Shown here: in pieces, positions 1-5,367 of the stretch
How positions within the stretch are numbered: position 1 is the first letter of the stretch
Layout of the letters: each line of letters starts with the position of its first letter
Assembly (NCBI GenBank): GCA_034433305.1
Contig: DAOUAM010000083.1
Span: 1 to 10,086 of the forward strand
Source: DAOUAM01 sp034433305
GTDB taxonomy: Bacteria > Chloroflexota > Dehalococcoidia > Lucifugimonadales > DAOUAM01
Reading direction: 5' to 3'
Length of the DNA stretch: 10,086 nt
Translations under genes and position numbers: made by a program
The notes under the pieces: model-generated
Told to the model about the DNA's origin: nothing
Database searches by the model: none
The model's input: the letters and a program-made list of their open reading frames with translations, nothing else

Positions 1-117
1 GTGGAGCGGTCCATTAACCGCCTCAAGCAGTACCGGGCCATTGCGACCCGCTATGAGAAGCTGGCGGTAACCTATCATACGCTGCTCATCATGGCGGCCA
101 TTATCATGTGGCTCTAG
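1..117 (+). pseudogene. IS5-family transposase, C-terminal end (cut by window edge)
   Basis: The window opens in frame 1 with 38 codons and a TAG stop. The peptide contains VERSINRLKQYRAIATRYEK and ends in a hydrophobic stretch finishing MWL. This matches the extreme C-terminus of IS5-family DDE transposases, where the last catalytic Glu lies in a V-E-R-x-x-N-R-x-K pattern followed by R-x-x-x-T-R-Y-x-K and a hydrophobic tail. I therefore read E2 as the DDE glutamate. The upstream part lies outside the window, so it cannot be said whether the element is intact or programmed to frameshift; the type is set to pseudogene only because the gene is partial here. A probable IS end follows directly. 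Confidence 0.8.
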
Positions 118-136
118 GTTTTCAAACACGCCCTAG
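118..136 (+). mobile_element. Probable right end (terminal inverted repeat) of the IS5-type element
   Basis: GTTTTCAAACACGCCCTAG lies immediately after the transposase stop. Read on the other strand it begins GGGCGTGTTTGAAAAC, which resembles terminal repeats of several IS5-family elements (from memory). CTAG at 133-136 could be the duplicated target. The partner end lies outside the window, so neither the repeat nor the duplication can be confirmed here. Confidence 0.55.
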
Positions 137-207
137 CGGGCCGCCCTGCTTTAACTCGTCATTTCGCCGGGCCAGTATAGCTGCCCACATCTGGGAGGAC
201 CTGAGAT

Positions 208-1359
208 ATGACCCAAGACAAGGCCGAGGAAAAAGTCGAGCTAAAGAGGGGCCTCAGGGATGTGTACATAGACCGCACCAAAGCCAGCTTCATTGATGGC
301 AAAGTCGGGAAGCTGCTCTACCGCGGCTATAACATCCACGACCTCGCTGAAAAGTCCACCTTCGAAGAAACTATCTATCTTCTCCTCTATGGCAACCTGC
401 CCACAAGGCGCCAGCTAGATGAGTTCGACGCTCAGCTCAAGGCCAGCAGGAGCATACCAGAACAGGTCATTCAGATAATCCGGCTCACCAGGAACGCGCA
501 CCCCATGGATGTGCTGCGCACGGCGGTGTCCGCCCTGGCGGCCTTCGATCCCGACGTGGCCGATAACTCCCCTGAGGCAACGCTACGCAAGGGAATCCGG
601 CTTACAGCGCAGGCCCCCACCATCGTGGCTGCTCACGCCCGCATCCGGGAGGGCAAGCAGCCGGTGGCGCCCGACTCCAGCCTGGGCCACGCCGCCAACT
701 TCCTGTACATGCTCTTCGGCCAGCGGCCAGACCCGGAAGATGCCAGGCTCATTGACAAGGACTTCGTCCTCCATGCCGAGCATGGCGTCAATGCCTCGTC
801 CTTCGGGGCACGCGTGGCCGCGTCCACCCAGGCAGACCTCCACTGCGCCATCACCGCCGGCGTTGCCGTCCTCAAAGGCCCCGCCCATGGCGGCGCTGCC
901 GAGGAGGTCATGAAGATGGCCCTGGAGATCGGCAACGAGGAGAACGCTGAGGAGTACGTCAGGAACCGCCTCAAGAGCGGCGGTAGGGTCATGGGCTTCG
1001 GCCACCGCGTTTACAGGGCCCTGGACCCCAGGGCCGTCCATCTGCGGGAGGACGCCAAGAGACTGGGCGAGCGCAAGGGCCAGCCCAAGTGGTTCAATAT
1101 CCTGCAGGCCGTGTCCGAGGTCATGGAGCCTTATGCCAGAAGAGGCATTTGCCAGAACGTGGACTTCTGGTCCGGCTCCATCTACTACCTGCTGGGTATT
1201 CCAGAAGACCTGTTCATCTCCATCTTCGCCATGGGGCGCATACCAGGATGGACTGTACAGGTCCTGGAGCAGTTCGAGAACAATATCCTGCTCAGGCCCA
1301 TGCTCCTGTATACCGGCCCCATGGACCTGGAGTACGTCCCCATAGACCAGCGCGGTTAA
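208..1359 (+). CDS. gltA: Citrate synthase (type II-like, 383 aa)
   Basis: Condenses acetyl-CoA with oxaloacetate to citrate, the entry step of the TCA cycle, in the cytoplasm. The three catalytic residues are visible: H227 in GPAHGGA, H266 in GFGHRVYRALDPRA and D319 in CQNVDFWSG. The conserved HAEHGVNASSF block is at 189-199, GRIPGW at about 343-348, and the substrate-binding Arg region ENNILLRP at 357-364. Length fits the short (about 370-390 aa) bacterial and archaeal class without the E. coli N-terminal extension. The ATG start has GGGAGG at 193-198, nine bases upstream. The gene is isolated: an IS end lies about 70 bp upstream and a small-protein gene about 180 bp downstream. A 2-methylcitrate synthase activity cannot be excluded from sequence, since the families overlap, but no other prp genes are nearby. 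Confidence 0.95.
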   Translation: MTQDKAEEKVELKRGLRDVYIDRTKASFIDGKVGKLLYRGYNIHDLAEKSTFEETIYLLLYGNLPTRRQLDEFDAQLKASRSIPEQVIQIIRLTRNAHPMDVLRTAVSALAAFDPDVADNSPEATLRKGIRLTAQAPTIVAAHARIREGKQPVAPDSSLGHAANFLYMLFGQRPDPEDARLIDKDFVLHAEHGVNASSFGARVAASTQADLHCAITAGVAVLKGPAHGGAAEEVMKMALEIGNEENAEEYVRNRLKSGGRVMGFGHRVYRALDPRAVHLREDAKRLGERKGQPKWFNILQAVSEVMEPYARRGICQNVDFWSGSIYYLLGIPEDLFISIFAMGRIPGWTVQVLEQFENNILLRPMLLYTGPMDLEYVPIDQRG

Positions 1360-1381
1360 GAGCGCCTGACCAGACGCGAGC

Positions 1382-1412
1382 CTGGCAAGGGTCTCACCCC
1401 ACCCCTCGCCAG
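1382..1412 (+). terminator. Weak hairpin downstream of citrate synthase
   Basis: CTGGCAAGGG (1382-1391) and CCCTCGCCAG (1403-1412) form a 10-position stem with one A-C mismatch around an 11-nt loop, beginning 22 bases after the gltA stop. No T-run follows, so this is not a textbook intrinsic terminator. It may be a transcript-end stabiliser or a Rho-region structure. Confidence 0.3.
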
Positions 1413-1540
1413 AGTTGGAGCTTGCTGCTTCGACAGGCCCTGAGGGGCCAGGGATGAAGGGGTGAATGGTCCTGTCAGGCGCGCCAGGGCTTTTAGTTGC
1501 AGGGGCCTGGTTCAGCAGGCCCCATGGGGAAGGGAAGAAC

Positions 1541-1756
1541 GTGACAGACCAGCAAGAGGTTTCATCCGGATGTAGTCATCACTGGCTGATAGAGAGCCCC
1601 AACGGGCCAGTTAGCAAGGGTGTATGCCAGTTGTGTGGCATGCGAGGTGAGTTCAGGAACTCCATCCAGGGTTCGGGGTGGGACAGGGAAGCCCCCCAGG
1701 CCAAGCGCATGCGCCAGGCACGCGCCGGTGCCGGTGGGGCTACGGTCAAGAACTAG
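1541..1756 (+). CDS. Small Cys/His-rich protein, putative zinc-binding (71 aa)
   Basis: A short protein of unknown function. I place the start at GTG 1541, behind a purine-rich GGGGAAGGGAAG stretch, rather than at the in-frame ATG 1466, because the extra 25 residues look non-conserved. Near the N-terminus it has C11-S-H13-H14-W and then C29-Q-L-C32-G, i.e. C-x-H-H ... C-x-x-C with 14 residues between. The intervening segment is WLIESPNGPVSKGV, and E-F-x-N-S follows the second pair. This spacing suggests one small zinc-binding knuckle. The C-terminal third is basic and low in complexity. From memory, short proteins with the HHW-IE-PNGP signature and a CxxC pair recur in Chloroflexota and Actinomycetota genomes without assigned function. 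Its own terminator follows at 1788-1824. Existence is fairly certain, function unknown. Confidence 0.7.
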   Translation: MTDQQEVSSGCSHHWLIESPNGPVSKGVCQLCGMRGEFRNSIQGSGWDREAPQAKRMRQARAGAGGATVKN

Positions 1757-1787
1757 GGCCTTTTTCGGTCATCAATCCAGACATCAA

Positions 1788-1824
1788 AAGGGGGTATCGG
1801 ACCAAGATACCCCCTTGCCTTTTT
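1788..1824 (+). terminator. Strong intrinsic terminator
   Basis: AAGGGGGTATC (1788-1798) pairs perfectly over 11 bp with GATACCCCCTT (1806-1816) around a 7-nt loop, and a T-run (1820-1824) follows after three bases. It ends transcription from the small-protein gene 31 bases after its stop. The four A residues on the left flank give a short T-run on the other strand, so it could also work weakly in reverse. Confidence 0.85.
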
Positions 1825-1840
1825 CTTCGCTGGTGCTAAC

Positions 1841-3091
1841 TTGCAGTACTCCGCTGAAGCCGAGATAAGGGCGCGTATCGCCAGGCGTGGCAAGGTCACC
1901 TTTGCCGAGTTCGCTGAGGTAGCACTTTACCACCCACGCGGGGGCTACTACACAAGCCCTGCCGGCCCGGGCGCCAGCGGCGACTACTTCACCAGCCCCG
2001 GAGCGCACCCGGGCTTTGGCGCGCTCATCACCGTCCAGCTTGCTCGCATGTGGCAGGTGCTGGGGCAGCCTTCGCCTTTTTACGCCGTGGAGATGGGCGC
2101 CGGCCCTGGCCTCCTGGCCCGCGAGGTCCTGGACTACGCCCCGCTGATTGATGATGCCTTGGCATCGGCCCTCCAGTACATCGCCATAGACAGGCACGCG
2201 GACCCGGATAGCTGGCGTGGAGGACAGGAGGCGTTGCACCGCATTACCGCCGCCGGTGTGCCGCTGCGAGGCGTTGTGGGCTGTTTCCTGTCCAATGAAC
2301 TGCTGGACTCGTTCCCGGTACACCGCTTCCTGGTGCGGGACGGCCTGGTGCGAGAAGTCTATGTGACGCTGGAAGGGGACAGGTTCGTAGAGGTGCTGGA
2401 CGAGCCTTCGACGCCCCTGCTCCAGCAAAGGCTGGACAGCCTGGGCGTGCCGCTGCCCGAGGGCTTTGGCGGCGAGGTCAACCTGGCCGTCGGGCCGTGG
2501 GCGCGCGGCGTGGCCGTCGCGCTGGCCCGTGGGTTCGTCATCACCATTGACTACGGCTACGAGGCCCAGGAGCTTTACTCCCCCAGGCGGGCGCGGGGCA
2601 CGCTGCAGACCTACTACCAGCACACCCAGGGCGCCAGCCCTTACCAGCGCATCGGCAGGCAGGACATCACCGCCCACGTGGACTTCTCGCTGGTCATGGC
2701 CGAGGGCGAGACGGCGGGGCTGAGGCCGCTGGCGCTGCTGACCCAGGCCGAGTTCCTGCGGCGGCTGGGTTCCGAGCAAATGCTGGAGGCCGTCAGGGCC
2801 GACCAGCGCCTCCGACCGGCGGAGCGCCAGGCCAACATCATGGGCCTGCTGGAGCTGGTCAAGCCCGACGGCCTGGGCGGCTTCCGAGTCCTGGTCCAGG
2901 AGAAAGGCACGGGCATCGGCGATGCCAGGCAACTGGCGCCGGACGAGGCTCTGCTGGGGCGCGTGCGGGAGTCGCCAGTGCCCCTGCTGGGGCGCGAGCA
3001 CGTGCCGCTGATGGCAGGCCGCTACCCACACCTGGAATGGCAGCCGCCGGAGGAGCTGTGGCCCTTCGGCGGACAGGACACACCTCGCTGA
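1841..3091 (+). CDS. SAM-dependent methyltransferase, MidA/NDUFAF7 family (DUF185, 416 aa)
   Basis: Belongs to the family of mitochondrial NDUFAF7, which methylates an arginine of a respiratory complex I subunit; the bacterial role is not firmly established. N-terminal block TFAEFAEVALYHPRGGYY (20-37) is the typical family opening. SAM-binding motif I is VEMGAGPGLLARE (83-95). The family motif SNELLDSFPVHR is at 151-162, TIDYGY at 235-240, and QDITAHVDFS at 274-283. Length is slightly above the usual 350-400 aa. The start is uncertain: TTG 1841 is the only ATG, GTG or TTG between the upstream in-frame stop (1754-1756) and the conserved block. It has no Shine-Dalgarno sequence and lies only 16 bases after the T-run of the preceding terminator. 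Expression must therefore come from a promoter overlapping the terminator, from a leaderless transcript, or from read-through. The gene converges on the HD-domain gene. Confidence 0.88.
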   Translation: MQYSAEAEIRARIARRGKVTFAEFAEVALYHPRGGYYTSPAGPGASGDYFTSPGAHPGFGALITVQLARMWQVLGQPSPFYAVEMGAGPGLLAREVLDYAPLIDDALASALQYIAIDRHADPDSWRGGQEALHRITAAGVPLRGVVGCFLSNELLDSFPVHRFLVRDGLVREVYVTLEGDRFVEVLDEPSTPLLQQRLDSLGVPLPEGFGGEVNLAVGPWARGVAVALARGFVITIDYGYEAQELYSPRRARGTLQTYYQHTQGASPYQRIGRQDITAHVDFSLVMAEGETAGLRPLALLTQAEFLRRLGSEQMLEAVRADQRLRPAERQANIMGLLELVKPDGLGGFRVLVQEKGTGIGDARQLAPDEALLGRVRESPVPLLGREHVPLMAGRYPHLEWQPPEELWPFGGQDTPR

Positions 3092-3100
3092 TACCCTTAA

Positions 3101-3201
3101 GAGCCTATCCGGTAACTGCTCGTCGGCTGGTAAAACGCCCTTCGACAAGCTCAGGGCGAGCGGTTATTTATCCGTTCGTGGTGAGCCTGTCGGATAGGCT
3201 C
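3101..3201. mobile_element. MITE-like element, 101 bp, TIR GAGCCTATCCG, TAA target duplication
   Basis: GAGCCTATCCG (3101-3111) and its exact reverse complement (3191-3201) bound a 101-bp segment with no coding capacity. Each side is flanked by TAA (3098-3100 and 3202-3204). Perfect 11-bp terminal repeats with a TNA-type 3-bp duplication fit a non-autonomous element moved by an IS5-family (IS1031-like) transposase; this family assignment is inference. The repeat differs from the IS end at 118-136, so that element is not the obvious driver. The element lies between the convergent methyltransferase and HD genes and contains a REP-like palindrome. Confidence 0.6.
3143..3192. repeat. REP-like imperfect palindrome (CGACAAGCTCAGGGCGAGCGG type)
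   Basis: The left arm (3143-3163, CGACAAGCTCAG then GGCGAGCGG) and right arm (3172-3192) are imperfect reverse complements of 21 bases with 5 mismatches, around an 8-nt AT-rich loop TTATTTAT. The core CTTCGACAAGCTCAGG resembles an extragenic palindrome I recall as abundant in many GC-rich bacterial genomes. It sits wholly inside the MITE-like element and its right arm overlaps the right terminal repeat by two bases. Confidence 0.6.
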
Positions 3202-3213
3202 TAAGGCCCGCTT

Positions 3214-3230
3214 CCGAGGGTGGCCCTCGG
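3214..3230 (-). terminator. Hairpin abutting the stop codon of the HD-domain gene
   Basis: CCGAGGG (3214-3220) and CCCTCGG (3224-3230) form a perfect 7-bp GC-rich stem with a 3-nt loop, immediately next to the minus-strand stop codon at 3231-3233. No T-run follows, so it is a likely transcript end or 3'-end protector for the leftward gene cluster rather than a canonical terminator. Confidence 0.4.
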
Positions 3231-3788
3231 CTAGGGCTTCAGCCCCAACTGCTCGGCTACGGGCCTCAGCGCCTCGACGATGAAGGTGATGTGCTCGTCC
3301 AGGTCCACGCCCAGCTCCTGGGCGCCCTGGATGATGTCATCGCGGTTCACCGACTTGGCAAAGGCCCTGTCCTTCATCTTCCGCTTCACAGAACTGACCG
3401 AGACCTCGGAAAGGCTCCTGTTGGGCCGCACCAGCGCCACGGCAGTCACGAAGCCCGAAAGCTCGTCGCAGGCATACAGCGCCTTCTCCATGAGGGACTC
3501 CCTGGGTATGCCCGTGTGGTTGCCGTGGGACAGCACCGCCCGTACTATGTCCTCGGGGAACCCACGAGACCTCAGAATCTCAGTGCCGTAAGTGGGATGT
3601 GCCTCCGGCGTGGGGCATACCTCCCAGTCGAAGTCGTGGACCAGGCCGGCAATGCCCCACTTCTCCTCGTCTTCTCCAAGCTTGCGAGCGTAGGCCCGCA
3701 TGCACGCCTCCACGGCCAGCAGGTGCTTGCGAAGGCTATCGCTCCTGGCGTGTTCCTGGACTACCCTGTAAGCGGTCTCTCGGTCCAA
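3231..3788 (-). CDS. HD-domain protein, putative metal-dependent phosphohydrolase (185 aa)
   Basis: A cytoplasmic protein of the HD superfamily, whose members hydrolyse phosphate esters or nucleotides using metal ions; the substrate is unknown. Metal-ligand candidates appear in the expected order: H22 (KHLLAVE), H51-D52 (AGLVHDFDWE), H65 (AHPTYG), H88 and H91 (LSHGNH) and D108 (YACDELSG). The C-terminal half is helical and charged. I place the start at TTG 3788, because GGAGG (plus-strand CCTCC, 3796-3800) lies 7 bases upstream. An in-frame TTG at 3827 would add 13 unconserved residues and place the SD inside the gene. It is the last gene of the leftward cluster, 88 bp after trmI, and ends at a hairpin. 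Its function does not follow from the neighbours. Confidence 0.85.
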   Translation of the reverse strand: MDRETAYRVVQEHARSDSLRKHLLAVEACMRAYARKLGEDEEKWGIAGLVHDFDWEVCPTPEAHPTYGTEILRSRGFPEDIVRAVLSHGNHTGIPRESLMEKALYACDELSGFVTAVALVRPNRSLSEVSVSSVKRKMKDRAFAKSVNRDDIIQGAQELGVDLDEHITFIVEALRPVAEQLGLKP

Positions 3789-3876
3789 CTGGCCACCTCC
3801 TGGGTCAGGTGTATCGCTGCTCTTCAAGGTAAATGATAGCTACCGCCGGTCATGGCGCGCAGAAGGCCAAAGCACG

Positions 3877-4743
3877 CTACTTCAGGTCGTCAGCGCTCTC
3901 TTGCTCCTCAACTGGGCCAGGTCCAGGCTCCTGCTCCTGTGCCAGTGGCCTTGGCTCGCACTTGCGGGCCGTGGTGATGAAGCCGGTGTGGGCCACCATG
4001 CGGTGCGCCGGCCGAACGCTGCGCCCTCCCACTTCCCACGGCCTCAGCAGGACCTCGAAGGTCTCGATGAGGTCGAAGGTGCGCTGGGCCTTCAGCGCCT
4101 CGGCCAGCTCGTGGACCTGCAGCACGGTGGGCAGGAAGCTCAGGAACACGCCGCCGGGGGCCAGCTTCTCGGCGGCGTGGGGCACCACGTGCCATGGCTC
4201 CGGCAGGTCCAGGACTACTCTGTCCAGGTCGTCCTCCTCGAAGCCCTGGGAGACGTCGCCCAGCTTGAGGGTGACGTTGGCATACCCCGGAAGAGCCGTC
4301 CCGATATTGGCCCGCGCCCGCTCCAGCATGTCCTCGCGCACGTCATAGGAGACCACGTGGCCGCGCTCGCCCACGGCGCGCATCAGGGTTATAGTCAGGG
4401 CGCCCGAGCCTGTGCCCGCCTCCAGCACCCTGGCACCCGGAAAGATATCCCCGTACACCAGGACCATGCCCAGGTCTTTGGGGTATACCACCGTGGCGGT
4501 GCGCGGCATGTGGAGGGTAAATTCGGCCAGCGTCGGCTTCAGCGCCAGCAGGCGCTGGCCCTTGTTGGTGGTGACCCTGGTGCCCTCCTGGCGGCCGATA
4601 AGCTCCGAGTGGGGGAACTGCCCCATGTGGGAGTAGAAAGTCCTGGAAGCCTGGAGGTGGACAAGGTAGTAACGCCCCTTGCGGTCCACCAGAAGGGCAT
4701 AGTCGCCATCCTGAAAGACATGACGTTGACCAGGCGAGTCCAT
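3877..4743 (-). CDS. trmI: tRNA (adenine-N1)-methyltransferase, TrmI/GCD14 family (288 aa)
   Basis: Methylates N1 of adenosine 58 in the T-loop of tRNA with SAM, which stabilises tRNA; bacterial TrmI is a homotetramer. The N-terminal beta-rich domain (about 1-70) precedes the Rossmann fold. SAM motif I is LEAGTGSGALT (about 107-117), the acidic SYDVRED block is near 132-138, GDVS is at 162-165, and the motif IV-like LDLPEPW is at 178-184. The C-terminal PAHRMVAHTGFITTARK segment is typical of the family. The last 25 residues are a Glu/Gln/Pro-rich tail that looks lineage-specific. The start is taken as ATG 4743, with AGGTG 7 bases upstream (plus-strand 4751-4755); an adjacent TTG at 4746 would add one residue. 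A strong hairpin occupies the leader between this gene and the peroxiredoxin. Confidence 0.9.
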   Translation of the reverse strand: MDSPGQRHVFQDGDYALLVDRKGRYYLVHLQASRTFYSHMGQFPHSELIGRQEGTRVTTNKGQRLLALKPTLAEFTLHMPRTATVVYPKDLGMVLVYGDIFPGARVLEAGTGSGALTITLMRAVGERGHVVSYDVREDMLERARANIGTALPGYANVTLKLGDVSQGFEEDDLDRVVLDLPEPWHVVPHAAEKLAPGGVFLSFLPTVLQVHELAEALKAQRTFDLIETFEVLLRPWEVGGRSVRPAHRMVAHTGFITTARKCEPRPLAQEQEPGPGPVEEQESADDLK

Positions 4744-4759
4744 CAAAAAGCACCTGCCA

Positions 4760-4806
4760 GGGCCGAGGGCCAGCGAAAGCTCAGCGCTGTGGCCAGCCCT
4801 CGGCCC
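4760..4806 (-). promoter_or_regulatory. Perfect 11-bp hairpin in the peroxiredoxin-trmI gap
   Basis: On the minus strand GGGCCGAGGGC (4806-4796) pairs perfectly with GCCCTCGGCCC (4770-4760) around a 25-nt loop that can itself form a small AGCG/CGCT stem. It begins 20 bases after the peroxiredoxin stop. A run of five T (4749-4745) follows about 10 bases after the stem, beside the trmI start, and the trmI SD (4751-4755) lies between. It could be an imperfect terminator or an attenuator controlling trmI and the HD gene; the sequence does not decide. Confidence 0.5.
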
Positions 4807-4826
4807 GTGCCGGGGCGGACGAGTCC

Positions 4827-5285
4827 CTAGAGCTTGCTTACGCGGGCCAGAATGTCGGCCACATCAATCTCGTTGGCCCGCTCATACACCTTCTTGAAGC
4901 GCACCATGCCCTGCTTGTCTATGATGAAAATGGAGCGTCTGGCTGTGCCTCGCTGCTCGTCGTACACGCCGTAAGCCTGGGCCACCTTGCCCTTGGGGTG
5001 GAAGTCCGCCAGGATAGGGTAGGGGATGTTCCCCAGCGACGAGGCAAAGGCGGTCTGAGTGGGCCTGGCATCCGTGCTGATACCCAGCACCTGGGTATTC
5101 TTCTCCTCGAACGCCTGGTTCTCCATGCGGAATGAGGAGACCTGGTGCGTTCAGCCACCTGTAAAGGAGAAAACGTGGAAGGACAGGACTACGTTCTTTT
5201 GCCCCTTGAACTGGCCCAGGGTCACAGTCTGCCCATTGTGGGCTGGAAGGGTGAAGTCCGGGGCGGGTTCTCCGACCTCGACCAT
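4827..5285 (-). CDS. Peroxiredoxin (AhpC/TSA, AhpE/Bcp-like), probable selenoprotein with Sec45 encoded by TGA (152 aa)
   Basis: Reduces hydrogen peroxide or organic hydroperoxides with a peroxidatic thiol or selenol. The frame begins at ATG 5285 with a strong SD (AGGAGG, 6 bases upstream). It opens with the family N-terminus MVEVGEPAPDFTLPAHNG, then VTLGQFKGQKNVVLSF and FSFTGG. A TGA follows at codon 45 (5153-5151) and the frame continues THQVSSFR with full family sequence to a TAG at 4827-4829. Later landmarks are VLGISTD (66-72), YPILADF (89-95), YGVYDE (105-110) and the Arg block ARRSIFIID (R117). The TGA occupies the peroxidatic Cys position (T-x-x-C). No Cys occurs elsewhere, so the protein would be inactive without a residue there and resembles a 1-Cys enzyme. 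Total length is normal for the AhpE/Bcp group. Alternatives are a Cys-to-stop mutation or a sequencing error. A downstream ATG at 5126 would give only a 99-aa fragment lacking the active site. Confidence 0.85.
5111..5150 (-). promoter_or_regulatory. SECIS-like hairpin immediately after the TGA
   Basis: On the minus strand the 15 bases right after TGA (5150-5136, ACGCACCAGGTCTCC) can fold against 5124-5111 (GGAGAACCAGGCGT). The pairs are TCTCC/GGAGA (5 bp), a bulged A, GG/CC, an A-A mismatch, CC/GG, a 2-nt bulge and ACG/CGT. The loop is 11 nt. Bacterial SECIS elements are hairpins in this place, but the apical loop lacks the usual early G and begins 15 nt after TGA, just short of the described range. 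The structure is supportive, not conclusive. Confidence 0.4.
5151..5153 (-). other. In-frame TGA, candidate selenocysteine codon
   Basis: TGA (plus-strand TCA) sits between FSFTGG and THQVSSFR in the peroxiredoxin. Similarity to the family continues without a frame change on both sides, so this is a point event at one codon, and it falls on the catalytic position. Other genes in the window use TGA as a true stop (3089-3091, 6837-6839, 8562-8564), so a general code change is unlikely. Confidence 0.75.
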
Positions 5286-5367
5286 GTAGCTCCTCCTGAG
5301 ATAGCTGTAATTAAAGGCAAGGGCTAAGTGCCAAAGACGGGCAGCCTGATCTACAGTCGCCGGCCGG

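Noticed and set aside
1466..1540. ATG 1466 as start of the small Cys/His protein
   Set aside because: It has no clear SD and adds 25 residues of non-conserved appearance, while GTG 1541 has a purine-rich SD region.
1784..3148. 454-codon open frame on the minus strand opposite the methyltransferase
   Set aside because: The translation is rich in Gln, Arg, His and Leu with no domain pattern, and it lies antisense to a gene with all family motifs. It is a high-GC antisense shadow.
4827..5126. Peroxiredoxin as a 99-aa protein from ATG 5126
   Set aside because: It would lack the first 53 residues, including the active-site loop. The upstream frame with a strong SD is plainly the same gene.
4827..5285. 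Peroxiredoxin as a frameshifted pseudogene
   Set aside because: The same frame is peroxiredoxin-like before and after the TGA, so no frameshift is needed. The rest of the protein shows no decay.
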